A stretch of 64,000 nt of DNA, from positions 4,526,001-4,590,000 of the forward strand of contig NZ_CP087164.1 of NCBI RefSeq assembly GCF_021172045.1, read 5' to 3'. Source of the stretch: Capillimicrobium parvum. Lineage in GTDB: Bacteria; Actinomycetota; Thermoleophilia; Solirubrobacterales; Solirubrobacteraceae. The translations under genes and the position numbers were made by a program. Positions 1 through 7,936 of the stretch are shown here, in pieces (within the stretch, counting starts at the first letter, position 1; the number at the start of each line of letters is the position of its first letter). The notes beneath the pieces are model-generated. The model had not been told where the DNA came from. It was given only the letters and a program-made list of their open reading frames with translations, and searched no databases.

Positions 1-915
1 CGACGGCGGCGTCGCCGAGCCGGACCCGGACGTCGCGCCCGCGCCGAGCGCGGAGAGCAGCCCCGTGATCGACTTCGCGTCCGCGGGCGCCGTGACGTCC
101 TGCGGCTGGTTGAGCTCGTCGAACTGCAGCGTGAGCGCCACGTGGCCGGTGGCGAGCTGCAGGTCGAGCACGAACTTGCGCAGCTTCCGGTCGTCCGCGC
201 CCGTGTAGATGTCGACCTTCGCCGACTTGACGGACTTCGCGAGCTGCTGCACGTCGGCCTGGCTGAGCTGCTGCGCCTGGCTGGACGCCGAGCCCACCTT
301 GCCCGCCGCGGTGCGCACGTCGCCGAGCAGCTTCGGGACGTCGATGCCGGCGGTCAGGTGCACGGTCCTGACGCCGCCCACGTCGGTCTCCCCCGCCCTG
401 CGCGGGTCGGTCAGCCACTTCAGCGGGTCGATGCCGAGCGAGGTCAGCGACGGGGCCGAGCCCTGCTTGGCGCCCTGCTGGGCGGACTGGCGGTAGCCGT
501 CGGCGAACTGCTTGAACAGGTCGTCGGGGACCGCGTAGTCGACGCCCTTGTAGCTGAGGAACCCCTTGTCGCCGGTCGACGTCGCGCCGATGCGCTGGGT
601 CGCCCCGCCCGACGTGACGGCGAGCTCGAAGGAGAACTTCGGCAGCTCCGTCTTGGACTCGCTGGTCTCGAACGGGCCGCTCAGCTTGAACGTGACCGGC
701 TTGGCGACGCCCTGCACGTCGGCGTCGAGCGCCAGGGTCAGCCGGCCGGACCGGATGCTCGTGTCCCCGCCGAACGTCGTGTTCAGCAGCTCGGTGGGCG
801 ACGCGCCGGCCGCATCGCCGCCGCCGCCGTTGCCGCCACCGCCGCACCCGGCCGCGGCGAACGCGGCGAGCAGGAGCGCGATCAGCAGGGACGGCAACGC
901 AACTTGCAGCCTCAT
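1..915 (-). CDS. Exported lipoprotein, LppX/LprG-like (partial, C-terminus beyond window)
   Basis: The reading frame is open from ATG at 915 to the left edge (305 residues seen). It opens with a hydrophobic signal peptide followed by a Cys near residue 24 (FAAAGCGGG), a plausible lipobox, then a Gly-rich linker. The body (SGRLTLALDADVQG, LGIDPLKWLTDP, VDIYTGADDRKLRKF) has the beta-rich pattern of LppX/LprAFG-type actinobacterial lipoproteins, which bind or carry lipids outside the membrane; that assignment is inferred from pattern only. It diverges from the epimerase gene with 23 bp between the start codons. A TAGGTT hexamer lies 9 nt before the ATG, so the mRNA may be almost leaderless. Confidence 0.75.
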   Translation of the reverse strand, partial: MRLQVALPSLLIALLLAAFAAAGCGGGGNGGGGDAAGASPTELLNTTFGGDTSIRSGRLTLALDADVQGVAKPVTFKLSGPFETSESKTELPKFSFELAVTSGGATQRIGATSTGDKGFLSYKGVDYAVPDDLFKQFADGYRQSAQQGAKQGSAPSLTSLGIDPLKWLTDPRRAGETDVGGVRTVHLTAGIDVPKLLGDVRTAAGKVGSASSQAQQLSQADVQQLAKSVKSAKVDIYTGADDRKLRKFVLDLQLATGHVALTLQFDELNQPQDVTAPADAKSITGLLSALGAGATSGSGSATPPS

Positions 916-924
916 CGGCGGTTG

Positions 925-930
925 AACCTA
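925..930 (-). promoter_or_regulatory. Putative -10 box of the lipoprotein gene
   Basis: On the minus strand this reads TAGGTT, 9 nt before the ATG at 915. It overlaps the opposite-strand TAGCAT by two bases. Confidence 0.4.
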
Positions 931-934
931 GCAT
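929..934 (+). promoter_or_regulatory. Putative -10 box of the epimerase gene (leaderless)
   Basis: TAGCAT ends 4 nt before the ATG at 939, the spacing expected when transcription starts at the start codon. No Shine-Dalgarno sequence is visible. Confidence 0.45.
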
Positions 935-938
935 CGAG

Positions 939-2396
939 ATGGTGCTCCGCACGGCAGTCCTGCTGGCGCTGCTGAGCCTGGCGCTCACCGCCACCGCCAC
1001 CGCCGCACCGGTGCACGTGCTGTCCCCGGGCGGTCGTGAGGTGGTCCGCCAGGATCGGCATCTGCCGCCGCCCGACCCCCGGCCCTCCGCCCTGCGGACG
1101 GGTCCGCACGCGCACGCCGCCGCGGCGAGGAAGACGCCGCGCAAGACGACCGGCACCGAGCTGCTGCGCCTGCGCGACGAGGGCGCGATCGCCCCCGAGC
1201 TCTACGACGCGGCCCTGGCGACGTGGAAGGACGCGCGCTCGACGCTGCGCAAGCTCACGGGCCGCCGCGCGGTCGAGCTCGGCAACGTCATGAAGGCGGT
1301 CGACGCGCTCGCCGCCACCGGCCAGCTGACGCCCGGGCGCATCCCGGTGCTGTTCGAGATCATCGGGCGCAACCGCGAGTGGTGGGGCGGCAACGGCTCG
1401 CTGCTCTCCTACGGCGCGCGGGCGAAGTTCACCGGCAGCCGGATCGTCTGGCAGTCGTATCCCGGCATGGGCATCCAGCCGCAGTGGCTGGGCACGTTCG
1501 GCGACGCCAACGCGCTGTGGAAGTCGAAGCGCAAGAGCAACGCCGTCGCGCTGACGGAGCTGCTCGACGAGGTCCTGCGCTTCGCCTCGCCGCGCGCCGG
1601 CGGGATCGCCTGGGAGAGCTTCTTCTCCTTCAGCGGGGCGCCGCCGGTCTGGGTGAGCGCGCTGTCGCAGGGGACGGGCATCCAGGCGCTCGCCCGCGCC
1701 TCCCAGAAGCTGGCGCGACCCGACTACCTCGAGGCGGCGACCGCGGCGCTCGGCATCTTCAAGGCCCCGCCGCCGGAGGGCGTCGCGCTGAGGACGGACG
1801 GCGGGACGCACTACCTGATCTACTCGACGAACTCGAAGCTGCTCGTCCTCAACGGGTTCCTGCAGTCGCTGATCGGCCTCTTCGACTACACGCAGATCAC
1901 GGGCAGCGCCGAGGGCCGCGCGCTGTTCGACGCGGGCGACCGCGCCGCGCAGGCCGAGGTCGGCAACTACGACACGGGCGCGTGGTCGCTCTACGACGGC
2001 GCCAAGGAGTCCGACCTCGGCTACCACCAGCTCGTGCGCCAGTTCCTGACGAACCTCTGCGACCGCACGACGACCGCGGTCTACTGCGACACGGCGGCCG
2101 CCTTCGCGGAGGACGAGGTCACGCCGCCGGAGATGCGCGTCGTCACCAGGCGGGCGGTGACGAAGAAGCCCGTGCCGATCCGCTTCACGCTCTCGAAGGT
2201 CTCCACGGTGACGCTCTACGTCGACGATGCGCGCATCACGTCGGCGCGCCTCGGCCACGGGACGCAGACGCTGACCTGGCCGGGATCGTCGAAGCCGGGC
2301 GACAGGACGGTGCGCATCGACGCCACCGACCTCGCCGGCAACCGCGGCTCGGCCGAGGGCGTCATCACGCTCGAGCGCGCCAAGAAGACGCGCTGA
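939..2396 (+). CDS. Secreted D-glucuronyl C5-epimerase-like protein
   Basis: 485 residues. It starts with a signal peptide (VLLALLSLALTATATAA). From about residue 200 to 390 it carries the C-terminal-domain pattern of D-glucuronyl C5-epimerases: GGIAWESFFSFSGAPPVWVS, NGFLQSLIGLFDYTQITG, GNYDTGAWSLYD and LGYHQLVRQFL. These enzymes invert uronic acids within polysaccharide chains. The last 70 residues (TLSKVSTVTLYVDD, DRTVRIDATDLAGNRG) look like an Ig-like/FlgD-type beta domain. Secretion suggests it acts on a cell-surface or external glycan, but the substrate cannot be read from sequence. In bacteria the family is mostly annotated by homology only. Confidence 0.75.
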   Translation: MVLRTAVLLALLSLALTATATAAPVHVLSPGGREVVRQDRHLPPPDPRPSALRTGPHAHAAAARKTPRKTTGTELLRLRDEGAIAPELYDAALATWKDARSTLRKLTGRRAVELGNVMKAVDALAATGQLTPGRIPVLFEIIGRNREWWGGNGSLLSYGARAKFTGSRIVWQSYPGMGIQPQWLGTFGDANALWKSKRKSNAVALTELLDEVLRFASPRAGGIAWESFFSFSGAPPVWVSALSQGTGIQALARASQKLARPDYLEAATAALGIFKAPPPEGVALRTDGGTHYLIYSTNSKLLVLNGFLQSLIGLFDYTQITGSAEGRALFDAGDRAAQAEVGNYDTGAWSLYDGAKESDLGYHQLVRQFLTNLCDRTTTAVYCDTAAAFAEDEVTPPEMRVVTRRAVTKKPVPIRFTLSKVSTVTLYVDDARITSARLGHGTQTLTWPGSSKPGDRTVRIDATDLAGNRGSAEGVITLERAKKTR

Positions 2397-2399
2397 CCG

Positions 2400-2405
2400 T
2401 AGGCT
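2400..2405 (+). promoter_or_regulatory. Putative -10 box of the ArsA-like gene (leaderless)
   Basis: TAGGCT sits 6 nt before the ATG at 2412, just after the epimerase stop codon, suggesting a separate transcript. Confidence 0.4.
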
Positions 2406-2411
2406 GCCGGG

Positions 2412-3614
2412 ATGGCTCCGCGGACCATCCTCTACACGGGCAAGGGCGGCGTCGGCAAGACGTCGGTCGCGGCGGCCACGGCGCGCCGCTGCGCCGCCGC
2501 GGGTCTGCGCACGATCGTGATGTCGACCGACCCCGCACACTCGCTCGCCGACGTGCTCGACCACGAGATCGGCGGCCAGCCGACGGAGCTCGACGGCGGA
2601 CTGTGGGCCCAGCAGGTGTCGGCGCAGGACGAGATGGAGCAGCACTGGACCGCGGTGCAGGCGTGGGCGGGCGAGCTGCTGCTCGAGCGCGGCGTCGAGC
2701 GCATCTCGGCCGAGGAGCTGACCGTGCCGCCCGGGATGGACGAGCTGTTCAGCCTGCTGCAGCTCAAGCGCCACTACGAGTCCGGTGGCTGGGACGCGGT
2801 CGTCGTCGACTGCGCGCCGACCGGCGAGACGCTGCGGCTGCTGTCGTTTCCCGACGCCGCCCGCTGGTGGCTGCAGAAGGTCTTCCCGCAGTCCAGCCGG
2901 CTCATGGACGCGGCCCGTCCGATCGCCCGCGCGGTGCTCGACCTGCGCCTGCCGGGCGACGATGCGCTCGACGAGGTCAACCGGCTCGTGACGAACCTCA
3001 TCGCCATGAACGCGATCCTCCGCGACCGCGAGCACGTCTCGCTGCGGCTGGTGATGACGCCGGACCGGATGGTCATCGACGAGGCCCGCCGTACGTTCAC
3101 GTACCTGAACCTGTACGGGTTCCTCACGGATGCCGTCGTGGTCAACCGGCTGTTCCCGGAGGAGGTCGGCGCCTACTTCGGCCCGTGGCGCGAGCGCCAG
3201 CTCGAGGCCCTCGACGAGGTGCGTGACGCGTTCGCCCCCGTGCCGGTCCTCTGCGCGCCGTACTTCGCGTCCGAGCCCGTGGGCGGCAAGCCGCTCGACG
3301 AGCTCGGGGGCGCGCTGTTCGGAGCCGGGCGCGACGCGGCGGCCCTGCTGCACACCCGGCTGACGCAGGAGCTGCGCGCCGGGGCGGGCTCGGCCGTCCT
3401 GCGGCTGGACCTGCCGTTCTCCGCCAAGGGCGACATCAGCCTGCGCAAGATCGGCGCGGAGGTGGTCGTGCGCGTCGACGGCCACAAGCGCACGGTGGTC
3501 CTGCCCCCCGGCCTGGCGGGCTATCGTGCCGACGGCGCGTCGTTCTCCGACGGCGCGCTCGAGCTGCGCTTCGCCGATCCGGAAGCCGATGCCGATGCCG
3601 ATGCCCGACCCTGA
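2412..3614 (+). CDS. ArsA/Get3-family ATPase with C-terminal HSP20-like domain
   Basis: 400 residues. The deviant Walker A loop GKGGVGKTS lies at residues 10-18, followed by STDPAHSLADVL and the family signature DCAPTGETLRLLSFPD near residue 132. After the ATPase (about 1-310) the tail (LRLDLPFSAKGDISLRKIG, VVVRVDGHKRTVVLPP) matches the HSP20-like domain found at the end of many bacterial ArsA homologues. Eukaryotic Get3 targets tail-anchored proteins and classical ArsA drives arsenite export. No arsB or arsR is nearby and only one ATPase half is present, so arsenic resistance is unlikely. Two tiny genes follow, the first overlapping its 3' end, suggesting one operon. Start ATG 2412 is supported by the upstream TAGGCT. 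Confidence 0.85.
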   Translation: MAPRTILYTGKGGVGKTSVAAATARRCAAAGLRTIVMSTDPAHSLADVLDHEIGGQPTELDGGLWAQQVSAQDEMEQHWTAVQAWAGELLLERGVERISAEELTVPPGMDELFSLLQLKRHYESGGWDAVVVDCAPTGETLRLLSFPDAARWWLQKVFPQSSRLMDAARPIARAVLDLRLPGDDALDEVNRLVTNLIAMNAILRDREHVSLRLVMTPDRMVIDEARRTFTYLNLYGFLTDAVVVNRLFPEEVGAYFGPWRERQLEALDEVRDAFAPVPVLCAPYFASEPVGGKPLDELGGALFGAGRDAAALLHTRLTQELRAGAGSAVLRLDLPFSAKGDISLRKIGAEVVVRVDGHKRTVVLPPGLAGYRADGASFSDGALELRFADPEADADADARP

Positions 3615-3945
3615 CCCGCTCGAGGAGCTCCGCACCCAGGTGCGCGCGACGCAGGAGGCCGCCCAGCGGCTCATGGCCGACGGCGTGCCGCCGCACGGCT
3701 GGGAGGGCGAGCGGTCCGACGCCGGCGCGTTCGGCCAGGACGTCCAGGCGCTCGCCGCGCTGCTGCAGACGCTGCGCGAGCTGCTGCCGCCCGACCTGCG
3801 CGAGCAGGTCGCCGACCTGATCCGCGGGCTCCTGCTCGTCCTGCGGGCGCTCATCGACTGGCTCGTCGCGGCGATCGAGGAGCGCAGCGGCGTCCCCGCC
3901 GCCCCGGGCGCGGACGATCGGGTCGAGGACATCCCGATCGCGTGA
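3601..3945 (+). CDS. Small acidic protein encoded with the ArsA homologue
   Basis: About 114 residues from ATG 3601. In-frame ATGs also occur at 3589 and 3595 in a short GATGCC repeat, so the exact start is uncertain. It overlaps the end of the ArsA gene by 14 bp, which points to translational coupling. The protein is predominantly helical, with an amphipathic middle and a hydrophobic stretch (LLLVLRALIDWLVAAIEE) near the C-terminus. I recognise no family. A partner or client of the ArsA-like ATPase is possible from position alone. Confidence 0.6.
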   Translation: MPDPDPLEELRTQVRATQEAAQRLMADGVPPHGWEGERSDAGAFGQDVQALAALLQTLRELLPPDLREQVADLIRGLLLVLRALIDWLVAAIEERSGVPAAPGADDRVEDIPIA

Positions 3946-3999
3946 GATCATGGGCTCCGTGCCGTCGTCCGCGCTGAGCGCACTGTCCTGCGGGCCCGT

Positions 4000-4212
4000 A
4001 TGACCCAGCCCTCCTCCGACCGGATCCGCACCCTCCTGCTGCGCGCGGACAACGTCCTCAAGAACGAGGGCGACGAGGCCGATCGGCAGCGGCGCGCCCG
4101 CGCGGCGCTCGAGGAGGCGCGCGACGTGGCGCGCGACCCGACGGTGGACGACCGCCTGCGGGAGCTGATCGAGCGCCGCCTGACCGCGCTGGAGGCCGGT
4201 GGACCGGGCTAG
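4000..4212 (+). CDS. Small hypothetical helical protein
   Basis: 70 residues, highly charged and helical (ADRQRRARAALEEARDVARD, LRELIERRLTALEAG). Its stop codon overlaps the GTG start of the next gene, indicating coupling. No family is recognised. It is credible as a gene because of codon-position GC bias and its overlapping position in a run of same-strand genes. Confidence 0.55.
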   Translation: MTQPSSDRIRTLLLRADNVLKNEGDEADRQRRARAALEEARDVARDPTVDDRLRELIERRLTALEAGGPG

Positions 4213-4945
4213 CGCGATCCTGGGGCGGATCGGGCGCGCCTGGCGGGCACTGGCCGGCGAGCAGCGGCTCGCCGCGGTGGCGGCGCTGCTGCTGCTGCTC
4301 ACGCTGTTCCTGCCCTGGTACGGCAAGTCGTTCTACGACCCCGCCAAGAAGGCCTACGCCGACGACTCGCTGACCGGGTTCGGCTCGGCCGACTTCGTGA
4401 TGGCGTCCGTCGTGCTGGTCGGGCTGGGCGTGCTCGCGATGCTGTTCGCGCGCGGGGAGGGCCGCGGGTTCCACCTGCCCGGCGGCGACGGGCTGATCAC
4501 CATGATCGCCGGCGGCTGGGCGGCGTTCCTGATCTTCTACCGCGTGCTCGACCACCCGGACGTCTCCGGCCCCGGCGCGACGATCGGCATCCAGTGGGGG
4601 ATCTTCGTCGCGTTCCTCGCGGCGGCGCTGCTCGTGTACGCCGGCTACCGGATCCGCTCCGCGCACCGGCCGGAGCCGCCCCTGCCGCTCGCGCCGACGG
4701 CGCCGGTGCGGCGGCCGCAGCGCGGCGGCCGGACGCCCGAGTACGACGACGTCGGCGACGAGGCGCCACGCGCGCGGCGGCGGCGCCCGGTAGAGCGCGA
4801 CCGCGACCGGCCCACGGAGCGCGACCGCGACCGGCCCACGGAGCGCACCCGCCGCGTCGAGCCCGCGCAAGCCGCCGACGAGCCGTCGATCCCCGGCCAG
4901 ATGTCGTTCGACGAGGCCGAGACCGAACGCCTGCGCGACCGCTGA
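4199..4945 (+). CDS. Four-helix membrane protein with charged repeat tail
   Basis: 248 residues starting at GTG 4199, inside the 3' end of the previous gene. Four hydrophobic segments are visible (AAVAALLLLLTLFLPWYG; FVMASVVLVGLGVLAML; LITMIAGGWAAFLIFY; FVAFLAAALLVYAGY). The last 80 residues are a soluble Arg/Pro/Glu-rich tail with a direct repeat of about 24 nt (ERDRDRPT twice) near 4796-4843. The overall plan, with LFLPWYG in helix one, resembles the protein at 37364-38065 (SLFLEWYSPG), so the two may be distant paralogues. Function unknown. Confidence 0.65.
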   Translation: MDRASAILGRIGRAWRALAGEQRLAAVAALLLLLTLFLPWYGKSFYDPAKKAYADDSLTGFGSADFVMASVVLVGLGVLAMLFARGEGRGFHLPGGDGLITMIAGGWAAFLIFYRVLDHPDVSGPGATIGIQWGIFVAFLAAALLVYAGYRIRSAHRPEPPLPLAPTAPVRRPQRGGRTPEYDDVGDEAPRARRRRPVERDRDRPTERDRDRPTERTRRVEPAQAADEPSIPGQMSFDEAETERLRDR

Positions 4946-5031
4946 GCGGTAGAGGGACCCAACGGGGCCCGCCTCCCGCCGGCAGGGGCTGCAAGCCCAC
5001 TTGGCAAGCCTGTGGCCGGCGCCGGCACCCC

Positions 5032-6059
5032 TGGCACCGCCTCGTCCTGATCGTCGTCGGCGCCGCGATCGCGCTGGCCACCGGGCTGGTACCCGACGAC
5101 GGCCGTCACGGCTTCGCCGGCCAGCTCTTCTCGACGCTCATGCACGCCCTCGACCCGGGTACCGTGGCCGGCGACGGCGGCGGGTGGCCGTTCCTCGCGG
5201 TGATGCTCGCGGTCACGCTCGGCGGTCTGATCGTCGTGTCGGCGCTCATCGGCGTGATCGCCACCACGCTCGACGAGAAGCTGCTCGAGCTGCGCAAGGG
5301 CCGGTCGTTCGTCATCGAGTCCGGCCACACCCTCGTGCTCGGCTTCAACTCGCGGGCGGGCACGATCCTCGGCGAGATCGACCACTACGTCGCGCCCGGC
5401 TCGCAGGTGACCGTCGTGGCCGACGGCGATGCCGCGCACGACGAGATCGACACGGCCCGCGCCGGCCTGCGCAACGCGGAGGTCGAGTTCCGGACCGGGA
5501 GCATCACCGACCGCGCCACGCTCGAGGCGCTGAACGTCGGCAGCTACGACCACGTGATCGTCCTCTGCTACGCCGACCACCTCGACGCCCAGCGCGCCGA
5601 CGCGCGGACGCTCATCACGCTGCTGCACCTGCGCGACATCGTCTCGCGCCTGGACCGCCCGATCTCGATCGTCAGCGAGATGCTCGACGACCGCAACCAC
5701 GAGCTCGCGCAGGTCACCCAGGTCGACGACGTCATCGTCTCCGACAAGGTCCTGTCGCTGCTGCTGGCCCAGATCTCCGAGAACGCGGCGCTCGCCGCGG
5801 TGTTCCGCGAGCTCTTCGAGTCCGACGGCTCGGAGATCTACCTGCGCCCGGTCGAGGAGTACGTCGCCGCGGGGGGCGAGACGACGTTCGCGACGGTCGT
5901 GGTGGCGGCACGGCAGCGGGGCGAGAGCGCGATCGGCCTGCGGCTGGCCGAGGCGGCCGGGACCCGTCCGCCGGCTACGGCGTGCGGCTGAACCCGTCGA
6001 AGTCCGCGCCGTACGTCCCCGTGGCGGGCGACCGCGTCGTGGTGCTCGCCGAGGACTGA
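5032..6059 (+). pseudogene. CASTOR/POLLUX-type ion channel with RCK domain, frameshifted and lacking a clear start
   Basis: The body (5032 to about 5960) encodes a membrane segment (LVLIVVGAAIALATG), the family's pore region (LMHALDPGTVAGDGGGWPF), a second membrane segment (TLGGLIVVSALIGVIATTL), ELRKGRSFVIESGHTLVLGF and a regulatory Rossmann domain. The reading frame of the body stops at 5991. The expected C-terminus (GYGVRLNPSKSAP, GDRVVVLAED) lies one frame over and ends at 6059, so about one base is missing near 5950-5961. Upstream of 5032 no frame shows the usual N-terminal segment and the body frame has no ATG, GTG or TTG before it. Two separate defects favour a decaying gene. A sequencing error at the 3' end plus an unusual start is the alternative. 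Confidence 0.65.
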
Positions 6060-6109
6060 CGAGCGCGCGGCGCGCGGCGCGCGCATTCGCCTTGCGCGCC
6101 GCCCTCGGC

Positions 6110-6115
6110 GATACT
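6110..6115 (+). promoter_or_regulatory. Putative -10 box of the secreted protein gene
   Basis: GATACT lies 8 nt before the ATG at 6124, downstream of a GCGC-rich tract. Confidence 0.35.
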
Positions 6116-6123
6116 CGCGCGCC

Positions 6124-6738
6124 ATGCGGGCACTCCTGGCGGTCGTCGTTCTCCTGCTCGTCGCGGCGCCCGCCTCGCAGGGCGCCCCCTCCGGCGGTCG
6201 GCTCAGTCCCGCCGCCTGGGACGCGCTGAACCGCATCGGCAGCGGCGGCGATCAGATCACCGCACGCGACGTCCGGGACCCGGCCCGGCTCGCCGACGCG
6301 CTCTGCGGCAGCCAGCCGGCGCGGCCCGCCGACTTCCAGGTCGTCCTCGTCGGGCGCATCTGCCGCGAGTCGGCGCGGGTCGCGAGCTCGTTCGCGCAGG
6401 CGGCGTTCTGCCTGCGGGGGCTGCGCCCGGCGCGGGTGCGCGCGTGCATGCCGCCCGCGCTGCGACGGGGCGCCGCGGCCGTGCGCGAGCTGGCCGACCT
6501 CGACGCGCGCCTGGCCGGCCTGATGCGGCGGCGGTGCGCGACCCTCCTCGTCCGCGGCGACCGCGAGTCCCTCGCCGTCGCCCGATCGTCCGAGCGCCTG
6601 GCCGGCGTGCTCGAGCGCGGGCGGCGCGACGTCAGGCGCGCCGTCCGCGGATGGTCGCTGACCGTCCTCGAGGATGGGATCCAGGACAGCGGGCCGTCCC
6701 CGCGCCGGGTCCGGCGCGCCTGCGCCCCGCGCGCGTAG
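6124..6738 (+). CDS. Secreted hypothetical protein
   Basis: 204 residues with an evident signal peptide (MRALLAVVVLLLVAAPASQG). The mature part is Arg- and Ala-rich and mostly helical, with several Cys (ADALCGSQ, GRICRES, FCLRGLRPARVRACM, RRRCATLL) that could form disulfides outside the cell. No domain is recognised. It is convergent with the small membrane protein gene at 6745. Confidence 0.55.
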   Translation: MRALLAVVVLLLVAAPASQGAPSGGRLSPAAWDALNRIGSGGDQITARDVRDPARLADALCGSQPARPADFQVVLVGRICRESARVASSFAQAAFCLRGLRPARVRACMPPALRRGAAAVRELADLDARLAGLMRRRCATLLVRGDRESLAVARSSERLAGVLERGRRDVRRAVRGWSLTVLEDGIQDSGPSPRRVRRACAPRA

Positions 6739-6744
6739 CGCGCG

Positions 6745-6972
6745 TCAGAACGTCGGCTCGCGCGGGTCGTGCTGCTCGCGCGGATCGGCCGGGTCGTCGT
6801 GGTAAGCGACCACGCCGCCGACGACCATCGCCGCCGTCGCCAGGAACAGGATCGCCAGGCCGGTCACCACGAGCCAGCGCGCCCGGGCGGCGTGGCCGGC
6901 GATCGCGACCACCACGCCGAAGCCCATCAGCGCGAGCACCGGCGCTGCGGGGAGCGAGGAGGCGGCCACCAT
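6745..6972 (-). CDS. Small two-helix membrane protein
   Basis: 75 residues from ATG 6972 (GTG 6978 adds two). Two hydrophobic segments (VLALMGFGVVVAIAG; WLVVTGLAILFLATAAMVVGGVVAY) and a short acidic tail (HDDPADPREQHDPREP). Function unknown. It diverges from the MoxR gene with 30 bp between the starts. Confidence 0.5.
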   Translation of the reverse strand: MVAASSLPAAPVLALMGFGVVVAIAGHAARARWLVVTGLAILFLATAAMVVGGVVAYHDDPADPREQHDPREPTF

Positions 6973-6985
6973 GCGCACGGCGTTC

Positions 6986-6991
6986 TACCAT
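6986..6991 (+). promoter_or_regulatory. Putative -10 box of the MoxR-CoxE operon
   Basis: TACCAT lies 11 nt before the ATG at 7003 in the short divergent gap. Confidence 0.35.
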
Positions 6992-7002
6992 CTGGCGACC
7001 CC

Positions 7003-7896
7003 ATGACCGCGCTGCCCACCTCCGTCGACCAGGTCCGCGAGGGCCTCGGCTCGGTCGGCTACCTGCCCGGCGAGTCCACCGCGCTCGTCTCCTATCTCGC
7101 CACCCGTCTCGGCAAGCCGGTCCTCGTCGAGGGCCCCGCCGGGGTCGGCAAGACCGAGCTGGCCAAGGCGCTGGCGCGGTACCTGGGCCGCACGCTCGTG
7201 CGGCTGCAGTGCTACGAGGGGCTCGACGAGGCCAAGGCGCTCTACGAGTGGAACTACCGCAAGCAACTGCTGCGCATCCAGGCGGAGGCGTCCGACACCG
7301 GCTGGGAGAAGGTCCAGGACGACATCTTCGGCGAGGAGTTCCTGCTCGAGCGCCCGCTCATGGCCGCGATCGCCTCGCCCGAGCCGGTCGTGCTCCTCAT
7401 CGACGAGATCGACAAGACCGACCAGGAGTTCGAGGCGATGCTCCTGGAGGTCCTCTCGGACTTCCAGATCTCGATCCCGGAGCTCGGCCGCATCGAGGCG
7501 CGCACCCATCCCATCGTGCTGCTGACCTCCAACAACACGCGCGAGCTCACCGAGGCGCTCAAGCGCCGCTGCCTGTACCTGTGGCTCGACTACCCGTCGG
7601 CCGAGCACGAGCTCGAGATCGTCCGGCTGCACACGCCGGACCTCCCGGAGAAGGTCGCGCACAAGCTCGTGGACGTGGTCGGCATGGTCCGCGAGCTCGA
7701 CCTCAAGAAGCCGCCGTCGATCGCGGAGTCGATCGACTGGGCCCGCGCGCTCATCCTGCTCGGCGCCGACGACATCGACGCCCAGACGTTCCGCGACACG
7801 ATGTCCGTGATCGTCAAGCACCGCACCGACCTCGACATCGTCGCCGAGCGCGTCGGCGTCAAGCTGACCGGCGGCGTCGGCACCCAGGCTGCCTGA
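7003..7896 (+). CDS. MoxR-family AAA+ ATPase
   Basis: 297 residues. Walker A is GPAGVGKTE (about residues 45-53), Walker B is LLIDEIDKTD (near 133), and sensor 1 is VLLTSNNTRELTEALKRRC, all in the order typical of MoxR ATPases (chaperone-like remodellers acting with VWA-domain partners). The start ATG 7003 follows a TACCAT box and gives the family N-terminus (VREGLGSVGYLP). The next gene encodes its expected VWA/CoxE partner in the same direction. In carbon monoxide dehydrogenase clusters such pairs (CoxD/CoxE) help mature the enzyme, but no CODH genes are present here, so the client is unknown. Confidence 0.9.
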   Translation: MTALPTSVDQVREGLGSVGYLPGESTALVSYLATRLGKPVLVEGPAGVGKTELAKALARYLGRTLVRLQCYEGLDEAKALYEWNYRKQLLRIQAEASDTGWEKVQDDIFGEEFLLERPLMAAIASPEPVVLLIDEIDKTDQEFEAMLLEVLSDFQISIPELGRIEARTHPIVLLTSNNTRELTEALKRRCLYLWLDYPSAEHELEIVRLHTPDLPEKVAHKLVDVVGMVRELDLKKPPSIAESIDWARALILLGADDIDAQTFRDTMSVIVKHRTDLDIVAERVGVKLTGGVGTQAA

Positions 7897-7936
7897 TCGA
7901 ATCCCACCCTCCCGCCCCCAACCACTCCCGCCCGGC

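Noticed and set aside
2412-3614. Arsenic-resistance operon
   Set aside because: The ATPase is a single-half ArsA/Get3 homologue with an HSP20-like tail, and no arsB, arsC or arsR genes are present.
912-3932. Very long minus-strand open frame (about 1000 codons) opposite the epimerase and ArsA genes
   Set aside because: Arg/Ala/Gly-rich translation without domains. It is the antisense shadow expected in high-GC DNA, and the plus-strand frames have clear families.
4796-4843. Tandem 24-bp repeat, considered as a CRISPR or mobile-element trace
   Set aside because: Only two copies, in frame inside a low-complexity protein tail, with no spacers.
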